DNA of 64,000 bases from Astropecten irregularis (Eukaryota > Echinodermata > Asteroidea > Paxillosida > Astropectinidae), in contig OZ020246.1 in the NCBI GenBank assembly GCA_963971285.1, forward strand, positions 17,157,217 through 17,221,216, read 5' to 3'. This document shows, one piece after another, positions 34,248-44,929 of the stretch; within the stretch, counting starts at the first letter, position 1, and every line of letters begins with the position of its first letter. Under the pieces are notes generated by a model. The model searched no databases. It was not told the origin of the DNA and saw only the letters and a program-made list of their open reading frames with translations. The position numbers and the translations under genes are program-made.

Positions 34248-34562
34248 CAAGCAATCCAAAGGTTAAGGCTATGTGCAACAACAGTCCCCCTCCAAACCCT
34301 GCAATATGTGTGCTATAAGAGGTGGAGTTTATCTTCTATCTTCTTCCCAGTCATACTGTCAAGTTTATTATTTTGTGCAAAGCGAGTCTCATCTGTGACT
34401 GAATTAGATTATTATGTATCAATTACAGTGTATTGTTTTGTAAATTAAACAAACTTTTATGCCAACAATTATGTTCAACACACAATCTTGCAATATTTCT
34501 GAATTACAGTATTGAGTAGTTTACTTAAACCCCCCCCCCCCCCCAAAAAAAACCCAAAACAA

Positions 34563-34682
34563 TGGGAGACTTTTGGAGAGTCGTTCTTGAGTCAACAGCG
34601 CACGCGCAATTGTGAGCATGCGCGCGTTGTATTGCGTGCGCGGGCGCTGTTGACTTAAGACCGACTCTCCAAAAGTCTCCCA
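34563..34682. mobile_element. TGGGAGACTTTTGGAGAG foldback MITE
   Basis: Arms tgggagacttttggagag(t)cg and the inverse at 34660-34682, both continuing to gtcaacagcgc. The centre is an alternating gcgcatgc-type sequence. Same family as 5667-5931 but without the nested insert. Confidence 0.85.
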
Positions 34683-34714
34683 TTAACCAAGCTCAGCTTT
34701 TATATTAACTTAAA

Positions 34715-34830
34715 TTTGAGGCTATGCATGGTTGAAGTACGTAAATGGTTCACGGTAACACCACGTAACATATATTTATCTCTTTTGTGAGTATGGGGTG
34801 GCTCTGCAAAGAGCCGGATGGCATTTTAAT
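34715..34830 (-). repeat. Repeat unit with a histone-3'-end-like stem-loop
   Basis: On the - strand GGCTCT, a TTGC loop and AGAGCC (34800-34815) form a perfect 6-bp stem with a 4-nt loop, followed by ACCCC and, about 14 nt on, purine-rich caaaagagat. That resembles the replication-dependent histone mRNA 3' end, though the loop differs from the usual TTTC/TTTA. Flanking text gaggctatgcatggt and ggtaacacca(c/t)gt is shared with two units inside the 38561-40296 element. No histone reading frame is present. Confidence 0.5.
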
Positions 34831-35664
34831 GATCTATTTATTTATTTATGTGTAAACCTAAAGATTATTAACACATTAACTAAACGTGCACAAGTCAAAT
34901 TTTAATTCACAAACATTCTATTGGTGCTTACAAGACATAAGTCTTGATTTTTTGTCATTGTTCATTTTAATGTTTTCTGTCATTTTGTTTTTAATGTTTC
35001 CTTCATTGATTAAATGTGTTGTAGTATATAAATTAATGTTTAACTTCACTACCATTGTTGTTACTACAATAGGCCTGATTTATTTTGTGTTTCAGTTCAA
35101 CAGATGCATAAAATTTGAAAAGTTCAGAATTCAAACAGATCAAAAAAGATCGTGATAGATTTCTGAAACCATGAATGTTAATGGTTTTTTTCTTTGGAGA
35201 GATAGAAATATGCAAATTAGGCTTGTCCTTCACAGACGTAAAATGAGCACTGCATTCTTCGTGCTTTTCTGAAACAGTACTTTTTTACTACTAGACTTTT
35301 TTTTTTGTATTGCCTGTTGCGGCACGACACAATTTCCTATTTACCTTTATATCTTAAGACTGAAAAGGGTTTGAGAACACTTATTTTCTTAATTGCTTTA
35401 TAATTGTACTAATCAATTGTCATAAAACTGGTACCTTGGCCTCCTAATCAATTTGTGCACATTACTGTGTCGTACTTGAAGGTGGAGGGCAAACTTTGTT
35501 TTAATGTACCGAAGTGACGGCCAGCTTTCCATGCACGCTGTGCACAAAACCCAAGTTGTGTTTATTTTACAGACATTTGTTTGGAAGGAAAATCAGTAAC
35601 CGTATCAAGTAACTCACTAAGGTATGAAATAGGATTGGTGAGATCGAAAAACTGTTATGTACAC

Positions 35665-35935
35665 AGATTTACATATATCTTACCTGGTATAATGATAGTC
35701 ATGGTAGAAACTCCATGTTAAAATATTTCTACCTGAAATGCTATATTGTTTAGAAAAACAATTAATTTAACATTCATAATGTTTTATGAGAAAATATGAG
35801 TCCATTTTGACTCAGATGTCAGACTGAGCTCAAATTTTCACAGGTTTATTATTACATGCACATTGGATCAGACAAAGTGTAAGTACTGTTCTGTAACAAT
35901 TTACCAATCATGTATTATACCTTTAAGAGAGTTTG
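35665..35935. mobile_element. MITE, TAAAGGTA family copy 5
   Basis: Shares cacagatttacatatatctt, ctacctgaaatgctatatt and the end catgtattatacctttaa with the copy at 722-1077. Confidence 0.6.
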
Positions 35936-36245
35936 GGATTTAACTGGGCATTAGGGCGAGTGCTTCCCAGCCATATTCATGAGAGAGTCAGGTTTAACTT
36001 GAGATTCCTACGCTCCCTTCAAGGAACTAGGAACCCAAAACTTCAGTTTCACAACTGTTCGAAAAATGGTCAGATGTTGTCTGGCATTGCAGTGATGTAT
36101 TGAATGTGGCACCTATTTCTAGAATGATAAATTTGTCTTTTTCTGTTGTGTTCATATCCTATACAATGTTGATCCATTGCTGAATCCTTGGTCATTGACA
36201 CCTAGTAGTGCATCTTGACGAAATAGTAATCTTACTGTGACCCAG

Positions 36246-36367
36246 AGGGCCTGTTTGTTTCAGGCATGTGATCAGTGATCTTGCAAATCAACGTCGCAGG
36301 CAGAATACACTTTTTGCAGCTTTTGCGCGCTGCATCACTGATCGCGTGCCTGAAACAAACAGGCCCT
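36246..36367. mobile_element. Intact MITE with AGGGCCTGTTTGTTTCAGGC ends
   Basis: Left agggcctgtttgtttcaggc and right gcctgaaacaaacaggccct are exact inverses. The inversion continues as gatcagtgat and atcactgatc. A small (122-bp) hairpin-like element. Confidence 0.9.
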
Positions 36368-36514
36368 TGGTATAATTTAAGTTTAATGAAAATGGGATTA
36401 GAACTACTGGACTAGGCAACTTGATTTCTGAATTTGAAAAGAAAAAAGAAAATGTTCACCTTTTAGCATTGGAATGATGCCAACGACCTATATTTGGAAT
36501 AACTTAATTGTATT

Positions 36515-36645
36515 ATTGTCAAATAACCACAAGGGAAACTGACTGGATTAATTCTAAGTCATCAAAAAGTGAACAAAGAAAAATTGACTGGAGAGAGATT
36601 CGAACCAGAGACATCCGGAATACCATACAGGCGCTGGAAGTTAAA
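36515..36645 (-). mobile_element. Truncated tRNA-derived SINE
   Basis: Tail aataaccacaagggaaactg followed by a - strand tRNA-like B-box region (ctctggttcgaatctctctcc). The copy stops within the tRNA body at ggcgctgg. Confidence 0.75.
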
Positions 36646-38734
36646 AATGCTTAGGGGGGCCTATTACATAGCTATGTGGTCCCCGTATTAATCTACAAAG
36701 GGACCTATATATTTGTTCGTTAACGTTGTATTTGAAATATTAAGAAAAGTCGTTTTGAAATATTCACCGACCTGCCTTAAAAAAAGGGTTTTGTATGTTT
36801 TACCTTTAAATGACGTATCACTTAAACTGAAAAGGCAAAACAAAACGAGTTAATGCCTGTGCCTATATCTTTTATACAGATTGTAATTTGTTTGTCAAAC
36901 GACACTTGTTGTTTGTAAATTGTGTAAATAAATAACCTTGTTACCCGAAATAAACAATATTGTGTAATTGTTGATTTATTTGGCTGGTTTGGTTTTTTGC
37001 GGGATACCTCATCCATTACAGTATTACACTACAGTGAATACTGCAGCTGCAAGGTGGAGACTGGAAAAAGTTTTTTATCCCCTTTCCTTGTTTTTCTCAA
37101 TAAAAACGAACTCCAAGCCTTTTTTAAAGGGACATTTTAAAACACAGCAATGTTATTTTCCCTGACACGAACTGATAAAATACATTTGAGTAAATTTTTT
37201 ACCAACAAAACCCAAAACAAAACAATTTGCCAAACTTATCAATAATTTCTCACTCTGAACTAGTTTCGTACCTACGGAAGAGTATAAGGGCCACCTGCAA
37301 AACATTTTTTTCGAGTTGCTATCTCGCCGCGGCGAGTTACTGTCTTGAGTACGTACCATCTGCATGTATCCGGTATTGCGATTGACACAGCAATGTTTGT
37401 GTGTAAAAAGGAACAGCAAATTCGTACATGTATAGCCGGCCTGTGGAAAGCAAAAACAGAGAGAGAGAAGACCCAATCGTCTGACCATAAAACAAACAAT
37501 TTGATGAATAAAGAAAGAGAGACATCTCAGTTTTTGCTTATTTGCAGCACAGAAAATTAGAATATCCGGGATGCGCTCCAAAAGTCTTAAAAACCTTTTA
37601 TCAGTGTAGTGTATAGCGAGGTCAAAAAGCTTGAAGAGGCATAGTGTATAGTTCTAACTGAAAGTGGTTTATCAGGTGATTGGGGTAGGGGTGGGTGTGG
37701 TGGGGTTGGGTGGGGTGTGGGTCTGTTGAGGAGGAAAAGGGGCAGATGAATGAAGAAGGGGGAAAAGAAGAAAGGAAGACAATGATTGATTAAAGAAAGA
37801 TGGAAGTAAAGGAGGGAAGCTGGATACCCAAGGTTTCGACCAAGAAAATTGACACTTTTCATCTTGCTCAGTCGGGATTCTTCTCACTCTTAATCTGTAT
37901 TTGGCAGCGTTACCAAGGGTGAAGTGGCGAGATATAAACGCATTTGCAAACACGAAAGGGATTTTGTAACGAACATATAATTTGCAAATTTCTTGAACTA
38001 CCGGTATTGCAAGAGCAACAGTAAAGTACACTAACCTCCGGCGATTCAATATGAAGTTGAACCAAAGGGATCCTTTCATTTCTTTATATTAGAAAATAAA
38101 CCAGGATGACAGTTTTTTCAATTGGTTGTTATGTGGACTAAAACACAGAAAAATAACAACCAGGCTCGCATCTATGATTGGTCAAAGGACAACAACAATG
38201 CTAAAAGGTGACTGATGAAGTGCAGCAAAATATCGGTCAGAAAAATTAATATGCTTTGAAAAGGACAAATCCTAAGGATCAGCATATTATCAACGGAAAA
38301 ATGTGTTCTTTGAAAGATTTTCTCCTTCCTTTTCTTGGTTTCCCTCTTGCATGCATTTTGATTTGTTCAAACGATCTTTGTGCAATACAGCTAAACAGCC
38401 CACAAGTTGGATTTGTCTCTGTCTTTGCAAAATATACATGTTAAATTACCCTATACTATTCCACTCTTCCTATTAACACAAGTTCCGTTTGCCCTTCTCA
38501 GCCTGGATCCACCACATGATGGTTTTGTTTGCCCACTGTTCCATCTGCCTACCTTCCACCCATGGGCGGAAATCGCTCCTCGATCATGGGGGGGACATCA
38601 ATTTACACTTCATATGATAGTAACTTTCAGTATACAGTGCCATGCCTATGGCCTAGCATACGCTTGCATGTGTGGTAAGTGTGCCGATCACGAGTGTTTT
38701 CCAACTTAATAAAAAAAAAAAAACTTAGATATGA

Positions 38735-39320
38735 GGCTATGCATGGTAGAAGTACAGGTTTTTTGGTAACACCATGTGACACTCTGGTGTGAGTATGGGG
38801 TGGCTGACCGTGGCTCTGAACGGAGCCGGTTAACTCGATGTTCCTACCAGTGTGCTTAAGTTGCCGGCAAACCTAAAAATTTGTGTAAAGAAATAAAGTT
38901 AGGGCGTGGGGTCCGGGGCCCGCTTAAGGGCCCCGGGAAATTTTTTATTCTAGATGCTCTGTAGTGCATTCTAAGGCAATTCATGGCCACTTTCCTCAGA
39001 CTTTTTTTAGCGAAAGTTTAAAAGATTTTAATCAGACTTGCATGGTAGAAGTACATAATAGGCTTTTTGGTAACACCATGTGACACTCTTGTGTGAGTAC
39101 GTTTTTGGTCTGAAAAGAGCATGATAACTGGATGTTCCGACCAGTATGCTCTGGTCGCTCGCAAACCTATGAAAAAGTTAAGGCAAGTAAAGTTACGGCG
39201 TGGGGTCCGGGGCCCGCTTAAGGGCCCCGTGAAAATTTTGATTTTAGATGCTCTGTGGTGCATTCTAAGGTAATTTCCGGCCACTTTCCTCAGACTTGTT
39301 TAGCGAAAGTTCTGCGAAAG
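38735..39320. repeat. Direct duplication with GGGGCCC hairpin and stem-loop inside the hAT-like element
   Basis: Two units, about 38735-39010 and 39035-39320, share catggtagaagtaca, ttggtaacaccatgtgacac, gcgtggggtccggggcccgc, ttaagggcccc, tagatgctctgt and gccactttcctcagact. Each carries a ggggcccgcttaagggcccc hairpin. Each also carries a decayed form of the stem-loop that is intact at 34800-34815. Confidence 0.85.
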
Positions 39321-39732
39321 TTTAGCAATTGTTCTGCCTGAAATGGTGTACTTTATCAAGAAATGAGTAAAACAACGACACAAAACATTTTCGAACTTAA
39401 AAAGATCCTGTGAGATCGCAGATTTGAATTTAGAAATATGCCTATGGTGAAGCAAAAAATGTAAACCTCAAAATGAGAAACATATTTTGAATGAAGAAAA
39501 TGCAAATGTTTTGCTTCAGCTGAAAACAATACTTGGGTGAACCAGTGAAGTTTTTAATTGAGGGCACTGTATTTTACGGGCCTATAGGTAGACTCCTATA
39601 CTGTACTCTATTGTACTCAAATTCTGTAATTCCACAGAAAAATCATGAGAACTTTACATTCATTACAAACGTTATGACAGATGACAAAAAATAAATATAA
39701 ATGTACCTTAATATGTCCAAATATGGCACCTT

Positions 39733-39930
39733 GTGTTTTGTTATGGATGTAGGAGAATTCTTCGGAAATATAGTTTGAATAAAGCAACCTCATTCAAAAC
39801 CGCAGTATCATGTGATGAAAAACTGAAGAAGTTTCGCGAAACTCCGACGTCGAACGAGATTAAATCCGTCATGAATCAGTGCGAAATTGATGGATTTGAG
39901 CATGGTGCTCTATGGAAAAAACGGTTTTAA
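39733..39930 (+). other. Coding-like stretch of unknown origin in the hAT-like element
   Basis: An open frame follows a possible acceptor (gttatggatgtag at about 39752) and ends in TAA at 39928-39930. Its translation (for example KLKKFRETPTSNEIKSVMNQ) has protein-like composition, unlike the surrounding sequence. I do not recognise a family. It may be a captured exon or a transposase fragment, or chance. Confidence 0.25.
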
Positions 39931-41189
39931 ATGGATCGATTCGAACGGGAGATGCCTAACCAGATTTGTATACACAAAAATGTATACGTATGCAGACTGT
40001 ACATGTATACGCTTAAAGTCGATTGCAGTGCAGTAAACGTTACGTGTATTATAATGCATGCGGCCCGGCCATGCAGGGGCATCTCAACTGCACGTCGTCG
40101 ATTTGAGTCGCATGGCAAACACGACAGTTCACAAAATTCGCCCATGGAAATGAGCAAGCCGTCAGTGCGCAGTCGACAAAAGCGTTGCTCATGGGAAAGG
40201 GTTAAAACATGGAGGGGACATTCGACATTATGTCCCCCACTTCCAAAATCATGGGGGGGACGTGTCCCCCCTGTCCCCCCGGGATTTCCGCCCATGCTTC
40301 CACCTCTTGACCTCAAACTAACCGATACCTCCATTTTTCTTTCCCCATCCCTGTCTCCCTTTCTTCTTTTCCCCTTTCTTCATTCATCTGCCCCTTTCCT
40401 CCTCAACAAACCCCCACTAACCCACCCATCCCACGCCTACCCCAACCACCTGATAAACCACTTTCAGTTAGAACTATACACTATGCCTATGTTTTTTGAC
40501 CTCGCTATACACTACACTAATAAAAGCTTCTTAAGACCTTTGGAGCGCATCCCGGATATTCTAATTTTCTGTGCTGCAAATAAGCAAAAACTGAGATGTC
40601 TCTCTTTCTTTATTCATTAAATTGTTTGTTTTATGGTCAAACGATTGGGTCTTCTCTCTCTTTGTTTGCTTTCCACAGGCCGGCTATACGTGTACGATTG
40701 TGCTGTAAGTTCCTTGTCGTGCCCATCGCAATACCGGATACATACAGATGGTCCTCAGGACAACTCACCGCGGCGAGATAGTAACTCGCCGCGGCGAGAT
40801 AGCAACTCGAACATTTTTTTTTGCAGGTGGCCCTTATACTCTAGTCTTCCGTATCCCCTAGTGTCGTTAGACTGAAAATAAAAAGACACGTGTAATTTTG
40901 TTTTTCCTGAGTTTGCCGCAGAAATGAGCAGCCAGATTTCAAAGATCGTGTTCAAAATATAGGATTTGACCGCGCGCTGCCGTATATAATACATACACAG
41001 TGTAGAACGTCATAACATGGTATATAAATCATTACAGATTTCGCTACGCAGGGCAACGTCACGTTCAAAAATTAAGATCTATGATCTAGACTGAAAAAAA
41101 AAAGACACGTGTAATTTTGTTTTTCCTGAGTTTGCCCCAGAAATGAGCAGCCAGATGTCAAAGATTGTGTTCAAAATATAGGATTAAAA

Positions 41190-41446
41190 AAATCCTCATG
41201 CGCTTATGGTTCTTATGCACAAACCTATGCACGAAGGTGTGAACTAGACCGAATCTTACTGACTATGAGAAACATAATCCAGGACCATTTCATGTCACAA
41301 CTCATTTGTGTCCACGCAGGCTCTACGGACTTGCCTATAAGAGTGGCATGAGCCAGTCGTCTGGCATAGTCAGTGACATATGGTCAAGTTCCCACCTTCG
41401 TAATATGGTTTGTACATGGGCTCATAGCTAAAGCGCGTTAGGATTT
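41190..41446. repeat. Foldback module 1 in the satellite
   Basis: The most diverged copy: the left arm reads cgcttatggttcttatgcac where the others have ctttaacaatggtcccatg, and ctcatagctaaagcgcg replaces ctcattgctaaagcgcg. It lies closest to the array edge. Confidence 0.85.
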
Positions 41447-42488
41447 CGTTTTAGGGGGAGGATTTCGCTACGCAGGGCGACTTCAGTTTCAAAAATTCGG
41501 ATCTATGATCTACACTGAAAATAAAAAGACACGTGTAATTTTATTTTTCCTGAGTTTGCCCTAGAAATGAGCAGCCAGATTTCAAAGATCGTGTTCAAAA
41601 TATAGGATTAGACTGCGTGCTACAAATAATACACATACAGTGTAGCACGTCATAACGTGATTTATAAATCATTTCAGATTTCGCTAAGCAGGGCGACTTC
41701 AGGTTCAAAAATTCAGATATATGATCTACACTGAACATAAAAAGACACGTGTAATTTTGTTTTTCCTGAATTTTCTCTCCAGAAATGAGCAGGCAGTTTT
41801 CAAAGATCGTGTTCCAAATATAGGATTAGACTGCGTGCTGCCATATATAATACACATACAGTGTAAACCGGTATTGCATGATATGTAAAACATTACAGAT
41901 TTCGCTATATGCAGGCCGACTTCAGGCTCAAAAATTCAGATATATGATCTACACTGAAAATAAAAAGACACATGTAATTTTGTATTTCCTGAGTTTGACC
42001 CAGAAATGAGCAGGCAGATTTCAAAGATCGTGTTCAAAATATAGGATTGGACAGCGCGCTGTCATATATAATACACATAAAGTGTAAACCGGTATTGCAA
42101 GATATGTAAAACATTACAGATTTCGCTATGCAGGCCGACTTCAGGCTCAAAAATTCAGATATATGATCTAGACTGAAAATAAAAAGCGATGTAGTTTTGT
42201 TTTCCCTGAATTTTCCCTAGAAATGAGCAGGCAGTTTTCAAAGATCGTGTTCAAAATATAGGATTGGACAGCGCGCTGTCATATGTAATACACATACAGT
42301 GTAGCACGTCATAACGTGATTTATAAACCATTGCAGATTTAGCTAAGCAGGGTGACTTCAGGTTCAAAAATTCAGATATATGATCTACACTGAAAATAAA
42401 AAGACACGTGTAATTTTGTTTTTCCTGAATTTTCCCCAGAAATGAGCAGCCAGATGTCAAAGATCGTGTTCAAAATATAGGATTGGAA

Positions 42489-42747
42489 AAATCCTCATGC
42501 GCTTTAACAATGGTCCCATGCACAAACCTATGCACGAAGGTGGGAAATAGACCGAATCTTACTGACTATGACAAACATAATCCAGGACCATTTCATGTCA
42601 CAACTCCTTTTTGTCAACGCAGGCTCTACGGGCTTGCCTATAAGCGTGGCAAGAGCCAGTCGTCTGGCATAGTCAGTGACATGGTCAAGTTCCCACCTTC
42701 GTAATATGGTTTGTACATGGGCTCATTGCTAAAGCGCGTTAGGATTT
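42489..42747. repeat. Foldback module 2 in the satellite
   Basis: Arms as in the later modules, but lacking 3 bp in gtgac(ata)tggtcaag and with a changed right flank (gatttttttaggggg). Four plain monomers separate it from module 1 and eight from module 3. Confidence 0.9.
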
Positions 42748-44668
42748 TTTTAGGGGGAGGATTTCGCTACGCAGGGCGACTTCAGTTTCAAAAATTCAGA
42801 TCTATGATCTACACTGAAAATAAAAAGACACGTGTAATTTAGTTCTTCCTGAGTTTGCCCTAGAAATGAGCAGCCAGATTTCGAAGATCGTGTTCAAAAT
42901 ATAGGATTTGACCGCGCGCTGCCATAATTATATAATACACATACAGTGTAGAACGTCATAACATGATGTAGAAATCATTATAGATTTCGCTAAGCAGGGC
43001 GACTTCAGGTTCAAAAATTCAGATCTATGATCTACACTGAAAATAAAAAGACACGTGTCATTTTTCTTTCCTGAGTTTGCCCCAGAAATGAGCAGGCAGT
43101 TTTCAAAGATCGTGTTCCAAATATAGGATTAGACTGCGTGCTGCCATATTATAATACACATACAGTGTAGAACGTCATAACGTGATATATAAATCATTAC
43201 ACATTTCGCTACGCAGGGCAACGTCAGGTTCAAAAATTCAGATCTATGATCTAGACTGAAAATAAAAAGACACGTGTAATTTTGTTTTTCCTGAATTTTC
43301 CCCTGAAATGAGCAGGCAGATTTCAAAGATCGTGTTCAAAATATAGGATTTGACCGCGCGCTGAAATATATAATACACATACAGTGTAGAACGTCATAAC
43401 ATGATGTATAAATCATTACAGATTTCACTAAGCAGGCCGACTTCAGTTTCAAAAATTCAGATCTATGATCTACACTGAAAATAAAAAGACACGTGTAATT
43501 TTGTTTTGCATGAGTTTGCCCTAGAAATGAGCAGCCAGATTTCAAAGATCGTGTTCAAAATATAGGATTTGACCGCGGGCTGCCACATATAATACACATA
43601 CAGTGTAGAACGTCATAACATGATGTATAAATCATTACAGATTTCACTAAGCAGGCCGACTTAGGTTTCAAAAATTCAGATCTATGATCTAGACTGAATA
43701 TAAAAAGACACGTGTAATTTTGTTTTTCATGAGTTTGCCCTAGAAATGAGCAGGAAGATTTCAAAGATCGTGTTCAAAATATAGGATTTGACCGCGCGCT
43801 GCCATATATAATACACATACAGTGTAGCACGTCATAACGTGATTTATAAATCATTGCACATTTTGCTAAGCAGGGCGACTTCAGGTTCAAAAATTCAGAT
43901 ATATGATCTACACTGAAAATAAAAAGACACGTGTAATTTTGTTTTTCCTGAATTTTCCCCAGAAATGAGCAGGCAGTTTTCAAAGATCGTGTTCAAAATA
44001 TAGGATTAGACTGCGTGCTGCCATATATAATACACATACAGTGTAAACCGGTATTGCATGATATGTAAAACATTACAGATTTCGCTATGCAGGCCGACTT
44101 CAGGCTCAAAAATTCAGATATATGATCTAGACTGAAAATAAAAAGACACATGTAGTTTTGTTTTCCCTGAGTTTAACCCAGAAATGAGCAGGCAGATTTC
44201 AAAGATCGTGTTCAAAATATAGGATTGGACAGCGCGCTGTCATATATAATACACATACAGTGTAGCACGTCATAACGTGATGTATAAATCATTACAGATT
44301 TCGCCAAGCAGGGCGACTTCAGGTTCAAACATTCAGATATATGATCTACACTGAAAATGAAAAGACACGTGTAATTTTGTTTTTCCTGAGTTTGACCCAG
44401 AAATGAGCAGGAAGATTTCAAAGATCGTGTTCAAAATATAGGATTGGATAGCGCGCTTTCATATATAATACACATACAGTGTAGCACGTCATAACGTGAT
44501 TTATAAATCATTGCAGATTTCGCTAAGCAGGGCGACTTCAGGCTCAAAAATTCAGATATATGATCTACACTGAAAATAAAAAGACACGTGTAATTTTGAT
44601 TTTCCTGAATTTTCCACAGAAATGAGCAGGCAGTTTTCAAAGATCGTGTTCAAAATATAGGATTGGAA

Positions 44669-44929
44669 AAATCCTCATGCGCTTTAACAATGGTCCCATG
44701 CACAAACCTATGCACGAAGGTGGGAACTAGACCAAATCTTACTGACTATGACAAATATAATCCCGGACCATTTCATGTCACAACTCCTTTTTGTCCACGC
44801 AGGCTCTACGGGCTTGCCTATAAGCGTGGCATGAGCCAGTCGTCTGGCATAGTCAGTGACATATGGTCAAGTTCCCACCTTCGTAATATGGTTTGTATAT
44901 GGGCTCATTGCTGAAGCGCGTTAGGATTT
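44669..44929. repeat. Foldback module 3 in the satellite (type description)
   Basis: A 261-bp imperfect palindrome. Left arm blocks aaatcctcatgcgctttaac, acaaacctatgcacgaaggt and gggaactagacc..actgact pair with right arm blocks agtcagtgacatatggtc, cccaccttcgtaatatggtt and tgctgaagcgcgttaggat. The centre adds smaller hairpins, such as ccacgc/gcgtgg and gccagtcgtctggc. The whole insert (ggaaaaatcc to gggggag) is about 277 bp and stands in place of about 68 bp of the normal core, giving a 429-bp monomer. An 83-codon open frame crosses it on the + strand, starting only from TTG. It looks like a captured MITE that now spreads with the satellite. Confidence 0.9.

Larger units (their letters stand above)
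34248..37272. other. 3' UTR and flank of the SRCR receptor gene
   Basis: Candidate poly(A) signals are ATTAAA at 34444-34449 and, if the UTR is long, AATAAA at 36927-36932 and 36949-36954. Repeats listed separately lie at 34563, 34715, 35665, 36246 and 36515. A C15 run lies at 34530-34544. The rest is AT-rich DNA in which no gene is recognised. Confidence 0.5.
38561..40296. mobile_element. hAT-like non-autonomous DNA transposon with 8-bp TSD
   Basis: Terminal inverted repeats catgggcggaaatc (38561-38574) and gatttccgcccatg (40283-40296) are exact inverses. They are flanked by identical 8-bp duplications cttccacc (38553-38560 and 40297-40304). An 8-bp TSD with CA-starting ends is characteristic of the hAT superfamily. 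Subterminal G-runs (atcatgggggggac) are shared by both ends. It contains a direct duplication of about 305 bp (38735-39320) and a short coding-like stretch at 39733-39930. No DDE or dimerisation domain is recognised. Confidence 0.85.
37273..40853. mobile_element. Long-TIR element (arms about 0.55 kb), interrupted by a hAT-like insertion
   Basis: 37273-37805 and 40330-40853 are inverse copies: tacggaagagtataagggcc against ggcccttatactctagtcttccgta, then ttgctatctcgccgcggcga, tgccggtattgcgat-type text, atttgatgaataaagaaaga and aatatccgggatgcgctcca against their inverses. Most positions agree over about 0.5 kb. A 19-24-bp ctcgccgcggcgagatag unit is present once on the left and two to three times on the right. 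With the nested element (38561-40296) removed the interior is about 0.8 kb. No transposase is recognised. Both ends abut TA, which fits but does not prove a TA target site. Confidence 0.75.

Noticed and set aside
34563-34682. Z-DNA or regulatory GC island
   Set aside because: The alternating GC centre belongs to a foldback MITE whose relative lies at 5667-5931.
39931-40620. 229-aa open frame on the + strand
   Set aside because: It crosses the right end of the hAT-like element and one arm of the outer element, is Pro/Leu low-complexity, and shows no domain.
44663-44914. 83-codon + strand open frame repeated with the foldback module
   Set aside because: It begins only at TTG and lies across a palindrome, so its preservation follows from near-identity of the copies.
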